Assembly (NCBI GenBank): GCA_003279565.1
Contig: QCHN01000006.1
Location: 62,001-126,000, forward strand
Direction of reading: 5' to 3'
Length of the DNA stretch: 64,000 nucleotides
Origin: Prochlorococcus sp. AG-402-C09
GTDB lineage: Bacteria; Cyanobacteriota; Cyanobacteriia; PCC-6307; Cyanobiaceae
Shown here: positions 46,261 through 58,729 of the stretch, piece by piece
Layout of the letters: each line of letters starts with the position of its first letter
How positions within the stretch are numbered: position 1 is the first letter of the stretch
Position numbers and translations under genes: made by a program
Notes under the pieces: model-generated
The model's input: only the letters and a program-made list of their open reading frames with translations
Told to the model about the DNA's origin: nothing
Databases searched by the model: none

Positions 46261-47838
46261 ATGAATTCAATAAAATACAGGGACGAAGACTTACGACTTA
46301 GAGACGGAATATTACTAAGATCTCGCATCTGGTTACCTCAGGGGAAGGGACCATGGCCTGTCTTACTTATGCGTCAGCCATACAAAAGAGAAATTGCCTC
46401 TACAATCACATACGCTCATCCCTCTTGGTGGGCTAGCAAGGGTTATCTCGTTGTCATACAAGATGTACGAGGACAAGGTGAATCTGAAGGTGAATTTTCA
46501 GGTTTTAGTCAAGAAGCTTCAGACACGAGTCAAACTCACAATTGGATTCGGTCCTTACCTGAGTGCAATGGCCTACTAGGCACATACGGTTTTTCATATC
46601 AAGGATTAACACAGCTCATTGCAGATGAGGGTACTCCTCCACCTGATTGCATTATTCCTGCAATGACAGGCCTTTCAGAGGAAGAACATTGGAGTTGTGA
46701 AGGAGGAGCGTTTTGGTGGCATTTGGGAATTGGATGGGGTTTGCAATTAGCCGCTCAAAAAGCACAAAGAGAGAGGAATTGGAAAGCTTGGCATGAAATC
46801 CGAGAAAATCTTGAATCGAAAAAATATTTATTTAACGGTCATGGCTTACTTAAAAAGAATGACCCAGGAGGGCTTGCATATAATTGGCTAAATCTTTCGT
46901 CAAGAAAAACACCTCAATGGAAAACCCATGAAGCATTAGATAGCTGGTTAAAAAAACCTTTGCTTTTAATTGGGGGTTGGTGGGATCCTCATTTGAAAGG
47001 GATTTTAGATATTTTTGAGAAATCTAAAAAGGCAGGAGGCAATCCTAAATTACTAATTGGTCCTGCTACCCATCTTCAATGGTGGGAGGGTGCACAAAAA
47101 ACCCAGTTAGATTTTTTTGATTCTCATTTAAAAGAAAAAAACAAAGAGATTCATTTCCCTCAAATCAATCTTTGGAATCTAACCACTAAAAATTGGGAGC
47201 TTTCAGTTCAAAATAAAACGCCAATATGGAATCTTCGTAGCGAAGGTTTAGCCTCAATAAGTCATATTGAAGGATGCCTAGTACCCAATTCTGATTTAGT
47301 AGCAAATAGTGAAGTGAATTTAGTTCACGATCCATGGAGACCCGTACCAGCCATCGGGGGACATCTCAGTGATACCGCTGGAGAAGCAAACAGATTTAAG
47401 CTTGATATTAGACCTGATGTCGCAGTATTTACATCAGACCCTATTTTGGAGGATCTTAGACTTGAGGGTATTCCAACTCTTTTTTTAGAGACTAAGTGCG
47501 ACAGGGAAAGTTTTGATCTGTTCGTTGCATTATCAATAATTCCTCGTGAAGTCGAAAATACTGCCACTCAACTTTCAACTGGTGTACTCAGAATTAGCAA
47601 TTGTAATCAAGGGATAAAAAGCGCTAAACGAATCAAACTTCAACCTGTTCTCGCAACATTTAAAGAAGGTGATCGTTTAAGAATTTCAATCTCAGGATCT
47701 GGATGGCCAGCAATTGGAATAAATCCTGGACAAAGTCAATATTTATGTGAAGGGCCCAGTCCTCACTGCTTAGTGACTACAATTTCACTCTTACTTTCAA
47801 ATTCAAAACTTAAATTTGAGTCACTTATTTCCTCTTAG
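46261..47838 (+). CDS. CocE/NonD family (X-Pro dipeptidyl-peptidase S15-like) hydrolase
   Basis: DGILLRSRIWLPQGKGPWPVLLMRQPY, VVIQDVRGQGESEGEF, GTYGFSYQGLTQ (nucleophile GxSxxG). ATG 46261 preferred over 46234. Confidence 0.9.
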   Translation: MNSIKYRDEDLRLRDGILLRSRIWLPQGKGPWPVLLMRQPYKREIASTITYAHPSWWASKGYLVVIQDVRGQGESEGEFSGFSQEASDTSQTHNWIRSLPECNGLLGTYGFSYQGLTQLIADEGTPPPDCIIPAMTGLSEEEHWSCEGGAFWWHLGIGWGLQLAAQKAQRERNWKAWHEIRENLESKKYLFNGHGLLKKNDPGGLAYNWLNLSSRKTPQWKTHEALDSWLKKPLLLIGGWWDPHLKGILDIFEKSKKAGGNPKLLIGPATHLQWWEGAQKTQLDFFDSHLKEKNKEIHFPQINLWNLTTKNWELSVQNKTPIWNLRSEGLASISHIEGCLVPNSDLVANSEVNLVHDPWRPVPAIGGHLSDTAGEANRFKLDIRPDVAVFTSDPILEDLRLEGIPTLFLETKCDRESFDLFVALSIIPREVENTATQLSTGVLRISNCNQGIKSAKRIKLQPVLATFKEGDRLRISISGSGWPAIGINPGQSQYLCEGPSPHCLVTTISLLLSNSKLKFESLISS

Positions 47839-47894
47839 GGGTTCAATATTGACTTGCATAGGATTAAGCTGACTTGCTATTTCAGCAATAACTC

Positions 47895-50162
47895 ATGTCC
47901 GCATCTATTCTTCTAGATTCTCTGAGAGATGACGGACAAAGACTTTCTCAATGCAGACATGAAAGTCCATTTTCTATTCTTGGTCCTCAACCGTTTAAAG
48001 ATAAATGGATAATTCGAATATGGATGCCTGAGGCAAGTGCCGTTGAACTAATAACACAAGAAACGAAAATTCAGCTACAAAATCCTAACCATGAATGGAT
48101 ATTTGAAGGGGTTTTAGGGAAAGATCCTGGCACTGACTATCAAATAAAAGTAAATAGAGGAGGAATTGAACATGTTCAACATGATCCTTGGAGCTTTCGA
48201 AAAGAGTGGATGGGTGAAATTGATAGACATCTTTTCGCAGAGGGAAATCACCATCACATATGGCGCAAGATGGGGGCTCACCTCACTGAAATTGATAAAA
48301 AGCAAGGAGTTATGTTTTGCTTATGGGCGCCTAATGCAAAAAGCGTTTCCGTTATTGGTGATCTCAATTCATGGGATGGTCGACATCATCCTATGCAAAA
48401 ACGACTAGGAGGAATTTGGGAACTCTTCATCCCTGGTTTAAGTGAAGGAGATTTATACAAATATGAAATCAGGACAAAAGAAGGACATTGCTACGAAAAA
48501 GCCGACCCTTATGGTTTTCAACATGAAGTAAGACCTGCAAAAAGCTCAGTCATATCAAAAATCGATTCATTTAAATGGAATGATCAGTCTTGGATATCCA
48601 AGCGTGACAATAGAGATCCTTTAGAACAGCCGATATCGGTTTATGAAATGCATTTAGGGAGCTGGATGCATGCTCCCTCAGACGATCCATTTATCAACTC
48701 AAACGGAGAACATAGAGCCCCCGTTCCAGCAGCAGACATGAAGCCTGGTTCAAGATTGCTTACATACAATGAGCTGGCAAATAAAGTTATTCCCTATGTC
48801 AAAGAAAGAGGCTTCACTCATATCGAGCTTATGCCAATTTCAGAGCACCCTTTTGATGGCTCATGGGGGTATCAAGTTACTGGTTGGTATGCGCCTACAA
48901 GTAGATATGGATCACCAGATGAGTTTCGTGCCTTCGTTGATTCATGCCATAAAGAGGGCATAGGAATCATTCTCGATTGGGTTCCAGGCCACTTCCCTAA
49001 AGATCAGCATGGACTTGCTTATTTCGATGGCAGCCATCTATACGAGCATTCAGATCCGAGAATTGGGGAACACAAAGAATGGGGAACATTAATTTTCAAT
49101 TACAGTCGAAATGAAGTTCGTAATTTTTTGGTTGCAAATCTAATTTTCTGGTTTGATCAATTTCATATAGATGGAATACGTGTTGATGCAGTTGCATCAA
49201 TGCTTTACAAAGACTATCTTCGCCCGGAGGGTGAATGGATACCTAATGAAGATGGAGGGAATGAAAATTTTGAAGCAGTTAGATTTCTACAACAGGCTAA
49301 TCACGTTCTTTTTCAACATTTTCCCGGGGCACTCTCTATTGCCGAAGAATCAACCACATGGACAGGTGTAACCAAACCAACTGACATGGATGGACTTGGT
49401 TTCAATCTCAAATGGAACATGGGTTGGATGCACGATATGCTCGATTATTTTGAAATTGACCCATGGTTTAGACAATTCAATCAAAACAACATTACTTTCT
49501 CAATTTGTTATAACTTTACCGAAAACTTTATGCTTGCTTTAAGCCATGATGAAGTTGTTCACGGAAAAAGTCATCTCCTACATAAGATGCCAGGTGATGA
49601 CTGGCAAAAGTATGCTAATACACGAGCCTTACTTGCATATATGTGGACACATCCAGGTAAAAAAACAATATTTATGGGAATGGAATTTGGGCAGCGTCAA
49701 GAATGGAATGTTTGGGATGATTTGCAATGGGATCTCTTAAATTATGAGCCTCATAAGGGGATACAGAAATTAGTAGATGATTTGAATACGTTATACAAAA
49801 AAGAACCTGCTTTATGGAGAAATGATTTTGACGAATATGGATTCCAGTGGATTGATTGCGATGATAATAAAAATTCAGTAATCAGTTTTATGAGAAGAGA
49901 AAAAACTGATGGCGAGTGGCTAGTAATAATCGCAAACTTTACACCTCAAAACCACTCTAATTACAGAGTAGGTGTTCCTGTTGATGGATTCTATGAAGAA
50001 ATTTTCAATACAGATGCGAGTCAATATGGGGGTTCAAATCTAGGTAATATGGGAGGAAAATCAACAGATTTGTACAACATACATGGCTATGAAAATTCTA
50101 TAGATCTTTGCCTTCCTCCTCTTAGTGTTCTCGTTCTAAAGCATAAATCGAAGAAGAATTAA
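47895..50162 (+). CDS. glgB: 1,4-alpha-glucan branching enzyme
   Basis: [56 protein letters not shown]. Confidence 0.98.
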   Translation: MSASILLDSLRDDGQRLSQCRHESPFSILGPQPFKDKWIIRIWMPEASAVELITQETKIQLQNPNHEWIFEGVLGKDPGTDYQIKVNRGGIEHVQHDPWSFRKEWMGEIDRHLFAEGNHHHIWRKMGAHLTEIDKKQGVMFCLWAPNAKSVSVIGDLNSWDGRHHPMQKRLGGIWELFIPGLSEGDLYKYEIRTKEGHCYEKADPYGFQHEVRPAKSSVISKIDSFKWNDQSWISKRDNRDPLEQPISVYEMHLGSWMHAPSDDPFINSNGEHRAPVPAADMKPGSRLLTYNELANKVIPYVKERGFTHIELMPISEHPFDGSWGYQVTGWYAPTSRYGSPDEFRAFVDSCHKEGIGIILDWVPGHFPKDQHGLAYFDGSHLYEHSDPRIGEHKEWGTLIFNYSRNEVRNFLVANLIFWFDQFHIDGIRVDAVASMLYKDYLRPEGEWIPNEDGGNENFEAVRFLQQANHVLFQHFPGALSIAEESTTWTGVTKPTDMDGLGFNLKWNMGWMHDMLDYFEIDPWFRQFNQNNITFSICYNFTENFMLALSHDEVVHGKSHLLHKMPGDDWQKYANTRALLAYMWTHPGKKTIFMGMEFGQRQEWNVWDDLQWDLLNYEPHKGIQKLVDDLNTLYKKEPALWRNDFDEYGFQWIDCDDNKNSVISFMRREKTDGEWLVIIANFTPQNHSNYRVGVPVDGFYEEIFNTDASQYGGSNLGNMGGKSTDLYNIHGYENSIDLCLPPLSVLVLKHKSKKN

Positions 50163-50323
50163 GCTTACTCGAATAGAAATGTTTCAACCTTGACTCATAA
50201 CCTAATTTCAACTGTCGTCTGGATGTAAAAATTCAAAAGGTATAACGAACTTTTGCAGAGAACCTATTTCATGATTTTCAAGTTACTGATTCATGTAAGT
50301 TTTTCGATTAAAAGGACAAAATA

Positions 50324-51382
50324 ATGAACGAAACTACTCCCTTACTACTTCGTGCCGCTCGCGGAGAGAATGTTGAAAGGCCGCCAGTTTGGATGATGCG
50401 CCAAGCGGGAAGATACATGAAGGTATATCGCGACCTACGTGATAACCATCCAAGTTTCAGGGAAAGATCCGAAAATCCCGATCTTTCTTATGAAATTTCA
50501 ATGCAACCTTTCAAAGCTTTTCAACCAGATGGTGTAATACTTTTTTCAGATATCTTGACTCCTCTTCCTGGAATGGGAATTAACTTTGACATCGTTGAAA
50601 GTAAAGGGCCCTTGATAAATGACCCAATAAGAAGCCTTAAGCAAGTTAAAGACCTTAAGCCCCTGCAACCAGAAGAAAGCATGTCTTTTGTTGGTGAAGT
50701 CCTTGGGAGGCTAAGGGAAAGCGTTGGGAATAAAGCTGCAGTTCTCGGGTTTGTAGGCGCTCCCTGGACTCTTGCTGCATATGTTGTAGAAGGGAAAAGC
50801 AGCAAAAACTATGCAGTTATTAAGGCAATGGCATTCCAAGAGCCAGAACTACTGCATCAACTTTTAAATCACTTTGCAGAATCAATTGCGAACTATTTGT
50901 CCTATCAAATTGAATCTGGGGCCCAAGTAGTTCAAATGTTTGATTCATGGGCTGGACAATTAAGTCCACAAGATTATGACGAGTTTGCCGCTCCATATCA
51001 ACAAAAGGTAGTCAATTTAGTAAAAGAAAAACATCCAGATACACCTATGATTTTATATATCTCTGGCAGTGCTGGAGTTCTTGAAAGGATGGGGAAAACT
51101 GGCGTAGATATAGTCTCTTTAGATTGGACTGTTGACATGGCGGATGGACTAAAAAGGCTCCCTCAATCAGTAGGAGTTCAAGGAAATGTTGATCCAGGAC
51201 TTTTGTTTGGTACTCCTGATGCGATTAGATCAAGAATTGTTGATGTCGTCAAAAAAGCTAAAGGTAGAAAACATATTCTTAACCTTGGTCATGGAATACT
51301 TCCTGGGACGCCAGAAGAAAATGCAAAAGTATTTTTCGAGGCTGGTAAAAATGTCAATGAACTTATAAAAGTTTCATCTTGA
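50324..51382 (+). CDS. hemE: Uroporphyrinogen decarboxylase
   Basis: [46 protein letters not shown]. Confidence 0.98.
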   Translation: MNETTPLLLRAARGENVERPPVWMMRQAGRYMKVYRDLRDNHPSFRERSENPDLSYEISMQPFKAFQPDGVILFSDILTPLPGMGINFDIVESKGPLINDPIRSLKQVKDLKPLQPEESMSFVGEVLGRLRESVGNKAAVLGFVGAPWTLAAYVVEGKSSKNYAVIKAMAFQEPELLHQLLNHFAESIANYLSYQIESGAQVVQMFDSWAGQLSPQDYDEFAAPYQQKVVNLVKEKHPDTPMILYISGSAGVLERMGKTGVDIVSLDWTVDMADGLKRLPQSVGVQGNVDPGLLFGTPDAIRSRIVDVVKKAKGRKHILNLGHGILPGTPEENAKVFFEAGKNVNELIKVSS

Positions 51383-52365
51383 AAAACGAAATAATTCTGA
51401 TCACTGGTGCAAGCGGATGTGTTGGACAATACATAGTAAATTGGCTAATTGAAAACTCAAGTTCAGAATTATTTTTATTTGTTAGAGATCCAAAAAAAAT
51501 AACTTCAATAAATTTAGAAAGTCCAAGGATTAAACTTTTAGTAGGAGATTTGAGACAATCAAATAAGTTCAAAAAAGAACTTTCAGAAGTCAACAGAGTT
51601 ATTCATACTGCAACTGCTTGGGGTGACCCTAAAAGAGCGCAAGAAGTAAATATTGATGCGGTAAAAAATTTGTTCAATTTACTAAACCCTTCCAATATCA
51701 AACAAATTATTTATTTCTCAACTGCAAGTGTTCTTGATAGAAACCTAAATTTGTTACCGGAAGCTTTTACCTATGGAACAGAGTACATACAAACGAAAGC
51801 ACAATGCCTCAGAGAGCTTGAATCTCATCAGCTCGCAACTAAGATAATAGCTGTTTTCCCCACACTAGTTTTTGGCGGTCGATTAGACGGTAAAAGTAAA
51901 TTTCCAACTAGTTATCTTACCAAAGGCCTTAGAGATGCATTGAAATGGATATGGCTAGCAAGATGGATAAAATTATTCTCAAGATTTCATTTTATTCACG
52001 CAGCAGATATTGCTTTCATTTGCGGGCATCTAGCCACCTCTAATTTCAAACCGGAACAATCTGTTTCTAGCCCTAAAATAAGAAAATTCGTTTTAGGGCA
52101 ACCTTATATAAGTATCGATGTCGTAATTCAGACGCTTCTAAGGTGGAAAGGAATGAGTAAAGTCCCTCAAATCCCTCTTTGGAATTGGCTTGTTGAACTT
52201 TTAACTATATTACTCCCAATTCAAATTACAAACTGGGATAGATTTAGTCTTAGACAAAAACACTTTATACATGAGCCAGTAACCTCTCCTGAAACCTTTG
52301 GGGGTATCAGCTATGCCAAAACTCTAAGTCAAGTTTTACATAATTCTGGTTTAACTAAACACTAA
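51379..52365 (+). CDS. NAD-dependent epimerase/dehydratase (extended SDR)
   Basis: [15 protein letters not shown] (GxxGxxG), [22 protein letters not shown] (YxxxK-like). TTG start, 4-nt overlap with hemE. Confidence 0.85.
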   Translation: MKNEIILITGASGCVGQYIVNWLIENSSSELFLFVRDPKKITSINLESPRIKLLVGDLRQSNKFKKELSEVNRVIHTATAWGDPKRAQEVNIDAVKNLFNLLNPSNIKQIIYFSTASVLDRNLNLLPEAFTYGTEYIQTKAQCLRELESHQLATKIIAVFPTLVFGGRLDGKSKFPTSYLTKGLRDALKWIWLARWIKLFSRFHFIHAADIAFICGHLATSNFKPEQSVSSPKIRKFVLGQPYISIDVVIQTLLRWKGMSKVPQIPLWNWLVELLTILLPIQITNWDRFSLRQKHFIHEPVTSPETFGGISYAKTLSQVLHNSGLTKH

Positions 52366-52419
52366 AATGGCAAACAGAAGCTAAAGTAGTAAGATTCAAA
52401 AAAGAGAAGAATTAATTTC

Positions 52420-52770
52420 ATGATTCGTTCTATTTCAACAGCTTTATTTGCTTTCTTTGCATTCCTTATAATTGGCGTTTCCAATGTGAATGCTTCAACT
52501 GTTGAAGTTAAGCTTGGCACCGATGCGGGAATGCTTGCTTTTGAACCAAGCACCTTAAACATAAGCGCTGGGGACACCGTAAAGTTTGTAAACAACAAAC
52601 TTGCTCCTCATAATGCCGTTTTTGACGGAAATGATGATCTAAGTCATCCAGATTTAGCTTTTGCTCCAGGTGAGTCTTGGGAGAGAACTTTTAGCACAGC
52701 TGGCACATACGACTTTTACTGCGAGCCTCATAGGGGCGCAGGCATGGTTGGGAAAATCGTAGTCAACTAA
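52420..52770 (+). CDS. petE: Plastocyanin
   Basis: Signal peptide; copper ligands in LAPHNAVF and [19 protein letters not shown]. Confidence 0.97.
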   Translation: MIRSISTALFAFFAFLIIGVSNVNASTVEVKLGTDAGMLAFEPSTLNISAGDTVKFVNNKLAPHNAVFDGNDDLSHPDLAFAPGESWERTFSTAGTYDFYCEPHRGAGMVGKIVVN

Positions 52771-52787
52771 ATTCCAAAGAATTTATT

Positions 52788-52817
52788 AAAGATGGGGCCT
52801 ACCCCATCTTTTTTTTT
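52788..52817 (+). terminator. Rho-independent terminator downstream of petE
   Basis: AAAGATGGGG-CCTA-CCCCATCTTT, perfect 10-bp stem with 4-nt loop, then TTTTTT. Confidence 0.95.
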
Positions 52818-53147
52818 GAAAAAATATATTTAACATTTCAAACAAAAGCTTGGAGCAGAAATTTTTTGGAAGAGAAACTATTGCAATTTTAAACATCAAA
52901 GGATTTATTCTTAGTTGCGAAGAGTATTTATTCCAAATCAGATGGGAGTATTTAATTTTGAGAAAGCTGCAAATCAATATAAATAAAAGGTATAAAGTAG
53001 TTAATTTAGATATTAAAAATTCAACTAATTAGTTCCAAAAACTTAAAGGGAGCTAACCGATTTATTTTATCAAGTAAAAAGGTCGGTTTTCTTATATTTA
53101 TACAATCAACAAACTTGAATAGTATAAAAGAGGAATTATTTTTATAG

Positions 53148-55739
53148 ATGAAGGTGAATCCTGATGATTTTACCAACATTGCTTGGCAAGCGATCATTGA
53201 TGCAAAAGAATTAGCATTAACTGAAAAACATCAGACTTTAGAAACAGAACATCTTTTTTGTTCTCTTCTAAAGAAAAATGAAATCGCAATAAAAGTAATA
53301 GAAAGATCGGGCGGGAAAATAGAAACTCTACTTAAAGAAATAGAAGAATTTATAAAGAACCAACCAAAAATGCTGAAGGCTCAAGAATCAATTTTCTTTG
53401 GCAAAAACATAACTTATTCAATTTCGAGAGCAAAAAATATTAAACAATCATTCAAAGATGATTTTATCTCAAGCGAACATTTAGTGATTTCCCTATTTGA
53501 TGACGAGAGAGTTTGTCATAAATTATTCAAACAAAATCAAATTAACAAAAACAGCCTTCTTGAGGCTATAAATGCTATCAGAGGTGACAAAAAAGTGACC
53601 CAAAAAAATGCTGAAAATAGCTACGAAGCACTGCAAAAGTACGGCCTAGACCTTACTTCTGCTGCCAGAGATGGGAAATTAGATCCTGTAATTGGAAGAG
53701 ATGAGGAAATCCGAAGAACTATTCAAATACTTAGCCGTAGAACTAAAAATAATCCCGTATTAATTGGGGAAGCTGGAGTAGGTAAAACAGCAATTATTGA
53801 AGGTTTAGCACAAAGAATTATCAACGGAGATGTTCCTACATCCCTTGAAGACCGTCAACTAATTTCCTTAGACATGGGGGCACTAATAGCAGGTGCAAAA
53901 TTCCGTGGTGAATTTGAAGAGAGACTGAAGTCAGTTCTAAAAAATGTCACAGACTCAGAAGGAAAAATAATTTTGTTCATCGATGAAATACATACTGTTG
54001 TCGGAGCAGGAGCTAGTGGTGGTGCAATGGACGCTAGCAATCTCCTAAAACCAATGCTTGCCAGAGGCGAACTGAGATGTATTGGAGCAACGACTATCAA
54101 TGAACATAGAGAATATTTCGAGAAAGATCCTGCGCTAGAAAGAAGATTTCAGCAAATACTTGTAAAACAACCCTCAGTCCAAGATACGATTTCGATCTTA
54201 CGTGGACTAAAAGAAAGATATGAAGTCCATCATGGTGTTCGTATCTCTGATAATGCTCTAATAGCTTCGGCGATATTGAGTGATAGGTATATACCCGAGA
54301 GATTTTTACCTGATAAAGCCATTGATCTAATAGATGAATCAGCCTCACGTTTAAAGATGGAAATAACATCAAAACCAGAAGAAATTGATGAGATTGATAG
54401 AAAAATCATCCAACTTGAGATGGAGAAATTATCTTTGGAAGGTGAGTCAGATACTTCAAGTAAAGAGAGGCTAGAATTAATTACTAAAGAACTAACCTTG
54501 TTAACAAAAAATCAAATTGAAGTAAACAAGAAATGGGAACAAGAAAAAGAGTCCATCGAAGAAATTTCAACACTTAAAGAAGAAATAGAGAAAGTACAAC
54601 TAGAAATAGAGAAAGCAAAGAGGAATTATGACCTCAACAGGGCTGCTGAACTTGAATACGGCACCCTTGTGAATTATCAACAAAATTTAAAATCTAAAGA
54701 ACTTAATTTAAAAAACTCCTCTCAAAATGCAGAGAAATCACTTTTGAGAGAGGAGGTTATAGCCGATGATGTGGCTGAAATAATTGCGAAGTGGACATCT
54801 ATCCCAGTTAAAAGACTTGCTCAAACTGAAATTGAAAAATTACTCAATCTTGAATCTGAGCTTCATAAAAAAGTTATTGGTCAAAATAAAGCCGTCCAAT
54901 CCATATCCTCTGCCATACAAAGATCAAGAACAGGACTTAGTGATCCAAATAAACCAATAGCTAGTTTTTTATTTTTAGGACCGACAGGCGTCGGTAAAAC
55001 TGAATTATCCAAGGCTTTGGCTTCTCAACTTTTTGATAGTGAAAATGCCCTAATTAGAATAGACATGTCTGAATATATGGAAAAACACTCTATAAGTCGC
55101 TTAATTGGTGCTCCTCCTGGTTACGTTGGTTATGAAGCAGGTGGACAATTAACAGAAGCAATCAGAAGAAAACCTTATTGCGTTTTGCTCTTCGATGAAA
55201 TTGAAAAAGCACATAAAGATGTTTTCAATGTATTACTACAGATACTTGACGAAGGCCGAGTAACTGATGGACAAGGGAGAACAACAAATTTCAAAAACAC
55301 TATTATTATTCTCACCAGTAATTTAGGAAGCGAATTAATCTCAGAAAATGATTTAACTAATAATCCGTCGACAAATATAGATCAACTTATTAATCAAGAA
55401 CTGAAATCAAATTTCAGGCCTGAGTTCCTAAACAGGCTTGATGAAATAATTAATTTCGAACCACTTAAAAAAGAAACTCTAATTAAAGTAGTCGATTTAC
55501 AATTAAACCGTTTAAGAGAAAGGTTAGAAGCCAAAGGAATCGAGCTTGAAGTTGATGATAATGTACTATCTTTGATAACTGAAATTGGATATAACCCAAG
55601 CTATGGTGCTAGGCCATTAAAAAGAGTTATTCAAAAAGAATTAGAAAGTGAAATAGCAAAATATATTCTTAAAGGCAAATATAAAGAAGGGAGCACTATA
55701 AAGATAGAAAATAAAGAATCAAAATTAACTTTCAACTAA
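53148..55739 (+). CDS. clpB: ClpB-type AAA+ disaggregase
   Basis: Two Walker A motifs ([20 protein letters not shown]), coiled-coil middle domain, Clp-N repeats. Confidence 0.95.
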   Translation: MKVNPDDFTNIAWQAIIDAKELALTEKHQTLETEHLFCSLLKKNEIAIKVIERSGGKIETLLKEIEEFIKNQPKMLKAQESIFFGKNITYSISRAKNIKQSFKDDFISSEHLVISLFDDERVCHKLFKQNQINKNSLLEAINAIRGDKKVTQKNAENSYEALQKYGLDLTSAARDGKLDPVIGRDEEIRRTIQILSRRTKNNPVLIGEAGVGKTAIIEGLAQRIINGDVPTSLEDRQLISLDMGALIAGAKFRGEFEERLKSVLKNVTDSEGKIILFIDEIHTVVGAGASGGAMDASNLLKPMLARGELRCIGATTINEHREYFEKDPALERRFQQILVKQPSVQDTISILRGLKERYEVHHGVRISDNALIASAILSDRYIPERFLPDKAIDLIDESASRLKMEITSKPEEIDEIDRKIIQLEMEKLSLEGESDTSSKERLELITKELTLLTKNQIEVNKKWEQEKESIEEISTLKEEIEKVQLEIEKAKRNYDLNRAAELEYGTLVNYQQNLKSKELNLKNSSQNAEKSLLREEVIADDVAEIIAKWTSIPVKRLAQTEIEKLLNLESELHKKVIGQNKAVQSISSAIQRSRTGLSDPNKPIASFLFLGPTGVGKTELSKALASQLFDSENALIRIDMSEYMEKHSISRLIGAPPGYVGYEAGGQLTEAIRRKPYCVLLFDEIEKAHKDVFNVLLQILDEGRVTDGQGRTTNFKNTIIILTSNLGSELISENDLTNNPSTNIDQLINQELKSNFRPEFLNRLDEIINFEPLKKETLIKVVDLQLNRLRERLEAKGIELEVDDNVLSLITEIGYNPSYGARPLKRVIQKELESEIAKYILKGKYKEGSTIKIENKESKLTFN

Positions 55740-55785
55740 AAAAACCGAAAACGTTAATTGTATTTCAACAAGAAGTCTTACTGTA

Positions 55786-56256
55786 TTAAGGATTGAACCA
55801 CTCAGGGAAGAAGGTATAACTAGCGGAATTAACATCATTTTCATGTGCTATTGCTTTCCAACAACAAGATCTTGCTTTATCTCTTGAAAATAATAAATCA
55901 TTGGCCCATCCCCACACTAATTCAGCAGTTGATTCCATACCAACATTGTTCATAACTCTAAGATCTAGTACTTCTTTAGAGTGAAGGTCTTTCCATGTTT
56001 TAAGAAGAGGATCATCATAATTGACTAGAAAAGTATGATCAAAATGATCTTTTAACTGCTCTTCCAAAGGTCTCAGACTTGAGAAATCGACAACGAAGCC
56101 ATTTTCATCAAGTTTTTTTGAAGCGAAACAAAAGGTAAAGCTTCGACTGTATCCATGAACATAACGACAATGTCCTTTATGTTTCCATTGACGGTGAGAG
56201 CATGGAAAGTCTTTAAAATGCTTTGAGCAATTAAATGGAATATCTTTAATCGTCAT
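55786..56256 (-). CDS. 6-carboxytetrahydropterin/6-pyruvoyltetrahydropterin synthase (QueD/PTPS) family, divergent
   Basis: GHCRYVHGYSRSFTFCF, GFVVDFSSLRPLEEQLKDHFDHTFLV, VGMESTAELVWGW. Confidence 0.85.
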   Translation of the reverse strand: MTIKDIPFNCSKHFKDFPCSHRQWKHKGHCRYVHGYSRSFTFCFASKKLDENGFVVDFSSLRPLEEQLKDHFDHTFLVNYDDPLLKTWKDLHSKEVLDLRVMNNVGMESTAELVWGWANDLLFSRDKARSCCWKAIAHENDVNSASYTFFPEWFNP

Positions 56257-56333
56257 AAAAAGATGAATAAAAAACCAATAGAGGATTAAATTTAAATAAT
56301 TAGAGTTAAAAAGCCTAGTTGGCTTAATTAAAA

Positions 56334-56978
56334 ATGCTTTTTATAGATAATCTTCATTTTGATCAAAACGGCTTGATCCCAGCCATAGCGCAAGATTGGG
56401 TCGATGGCTCAATTTTAATGATGGCATGGATGAACAAAGAATCCATAACAAAAACATTAGAATCTGGTGAAGTTCACTATTGGAGTCGTTCAAGGAAAGA
56501 ACTTTGGCACAAAGGAAAAACGAGCGGACATTTTCAAAAATTGAAGGGAATTAGGACTGATTGCGATTCAGATACAATACTTTTATCAATTGAGCAAATT
56601 GGTTCAATCGCATGTCATACAGGAAAAAGAAGTTGTTTTTTTAAAGATTTAGAAACAAATAAAGACGTTCTTTACCCTCCATCTGATGCTTGTAGTGAAT
56701 TATTCAAAGTCATAGAGAGTCGTAAGAGTAATCCTGAAGAGGGAAGCTATACAAATGCTCTTCTCAAGGAAGGCGATAATAAAATCCTAAAGAAGATAGG
56801 CGAAGAAACAGCTGAATTTATTATGGCTTGTAAAGATAAAAATCCTATTTCAGTTGCTAATGAGGCGGCAGATCTACTTTTCCATATGCAAGTTTCTTTA
56901 GCCCATCAAAACGTTCCCTGGGAAGACGTTCTGAAAATTTTAGTAAAAAGAAGAGGCGCTCCAAGAAGGAATCAATAG
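56334..56978 (+). CDS. hisIE: Phosphoribosyl-AMP cyclohydrolase / phosphoribosyl-ATP pyrophosphohydrolase
   Basis: [39 protein letters not shown]-terminal [17 protein letters not shown]...[13 protein letters not shown]. Confidence 0.96.
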   Translation: MLFIDNLHFDQNGLIPAIAQDWVDGSILMMAWMNKESITKTLESGEVHYWSRSRKELWHKGKTSGHFQKLKGIRTDCDSDTILLSIEQIGSIACHTGKRSCFFKDLETNKDVLYPPSDACSELFKVIESRKSNPEEGSYTNALLKEGDNKILKKIGEETAEFIMACKDKNPISVANEAADLLFHMQVSLAHQNVPWEDVLKILVKRRGAPRRNQ

Positions 56979-57437
56979 CAAAAGAACCAAAACTTATATT
57001 ATTTTTAACTTATAAATAAGTTTCTTTGGTAGAGAAACAAAGGGTTAAATTAATAAAAAGTCTTGAAAGAGAAAAAAAGCAAATCAACCGATTTTCTTAG
57101 ATCTTTAGTAAATTATCGTTTACCTAAAATCAGGAGTAGTGCTTAAAAATAATTTTTCTAGACTAAAAAATCTTTAAAACGTTTTATAGATCAAGAAACT
57201 ACTTTAAAAATGCCATTGTCATCATTGGGTTTTGAGATATTTTTATTAAAAAAATAAATTTTTAAACGCATCTTAAATGTGCCAAGTGAAAAATATAAAA
57301 ACCTTCTTTTTGCTTAATTGACCTTGTGAAGGCTTTAAGAATAGATAAAGGATAAATAATAAATTCCGAACACTTTATTACGCCTATTGAAAGTAAACAA
57401 TTTCTCTCTAGGTTATTAATACAAGGAGGAATAAATA

Positions 57438-58361
57438 GTGAGTTCATTAAGCGACTTTCTTGGAGAAATAGGAAGACACGAATTGCTCACACCAGAGCAA
57501 GAACTCACAATGGGTAGAGAAGTGCAAGCAATGGTTGCACTTAATGAACGCTGCCAACAAGCAGGAGGTAATGGGCCAGCGTGCGAATATTCAAGCGCGG
57601 AAAAGAAAAAACTTAAATCAGGTGAGCGTGCCAAGAATCAAATGATCACAGCAAATCTGAGGCTTGTTGTGAATCTGGCCAAACGCTATCAAGGTAAAGG
57701 TCTTGACCTTCTTGATTTAATTCAAGAAGGTACCTTAGGATTAACAAGAGCTGTTGAGAAATACGATCCCAAAAGAGGTCATCGATTTTCAACTTACGCT
57801 TACTGGTGGATTAGGCAAGGATTAAATAGAGCGCTTTCAACACAAAGTAGAACTATAAGAATTCCTGTAAACATAAATGAAAAGCTAACAAAACTTCGTG
57901 CTGCCAAGTCTCGACTAATGCAAGAACTTGGAGTTCATCCCTCAACCAACCAAATAGCAATACAAATGAAAATTCCTTTAGAGGAAGTAGAAGAATTACT
58001 TGCATGCGAATTGAGAAGTATCACAGTAAGTTTGCAAGGTGCAGTCAAATCAAAAGCAGATCCATCAGAGCTTGTCGATATTCTTCCAAGTGAGGAAGTT
58101 CCTCCTATGGAACTAGCCGAATTAGCAGAAAGAAGTGCTTCTGCTTGGTCATTATTGGATAAATCAAATCTCACACCTAAGGAGAGGACCATATTAAGTC
58201 TTCGATTTGGCCTAGATGGATCTAATGAATGGAGGACCTTAGCTGAAGTAGCAAGACAAATGAATTGCAGCAGGGAATATTGCAGACAAGTAGTTCAACG
58301 CGCTTTAAGGAAATTGAGAAAGACAGGGATTCAAAGTGGTCTTTTAGAGACAAGTATTTAA
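57438..58361 (+). CDS. Group 2 (RpoD-like) RNA polymerase sigma factor
   Basis: [60 protein letters not shown]; region 4 HTH. GTG start with AAGGAGGA Shine-Dalgarno-like sequence upstream. Confidence 0.95.
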   Translation: MSSLSDFLGEIGRHELLTPEQELTMGREVQAMVALNERCQQAGGNGPACEYSSAEKKKLKSGERAKNQMITANLRLVVNLAKRYQGKGLDLLDLIQEGTLGLTRAVEKYDPKRGHRFSTYAYWWIRQGLNRALSTQSRTIRIPVNINEKLTKLRAAKSRLMQELGVHPSTNQIAIQMKIPLEEVEELLACELRSITVSLQGAVKSKADPSELVDILPSEEVPPMELAELAERSASAWSLLDKSNLTPKERTILSLRFGLDGSNEWRTLAEVARQMNCSREYCRQVVQRALRKLRKTGIQSGLLETSI

Positions 58362-58363
58362 TT

Positions 58364-58729
58364 GTGGTTAGTTCAAGAAACTCAGACAAAGAAGTATTTG
58401 AGGCTGAAGTACTTGAAAGTTCCGTTATCGACGAGGGCGTACTTAAAAAGATCTTATTAAGAGCAGGCAGAGTCATTGCAAAGCCTGCTTTAGAAGGATT
58501 TGAACTCATCCTTGATAACTCAACTCCTCCCCAAGTAAGAATATCCATAATGGGAGCACTTACTTATTTAATTGTTCCTGTTGATTTAATTCCCGACTTC
58601 ATTCCTGCATCAGGTTTTAGCGATGATCTTGTGGCTCTAACCGCTGTAATTAGTCTTTGGCAACATCACATAACTCCAGAGATAAAGTTCAGAGCAAAAT
58701 CTAAGCTAGATAAATGGTTTCCTCTATGA
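58364..58729 (+). CDS. DUF1232/YkvA-like protein
   Basis: VRISIMGALTYLIVPVDLIPDFIPASGFSDDLVALTAVIS. GTG 58364 immediately follows the sigma factor stop; the track start at 58265 would overlap the sigma gene. Confidence 0.85.
   Translation: MVSSRNSDKEVFEAEVLESSVIDEGVLKKILLRAGRVIAKPALEGFELILDNSTPPQVRISIMGALTYLIVPVDLIPDFIPASGFSDDLVALTAVISLWQHHITPEIKFRAKSKLDKWFPL

Noticed and set aside
52850-53032. 60-aa ORF between petE and clpB (and the 63-aa antisense 52786-52977)
   Set aside because: No family or convincing ribosome-binding site; composition is that of AT-rich intergenic sequence. Kept only as part of the leader observation.
58265-58729. 154-aa ORF with start inside the sigma factor gene
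   Set aside because: Would overlap the sigma coding region by about 97 nt; GTG 58364 gives the family-consistent DUF1232 protein.
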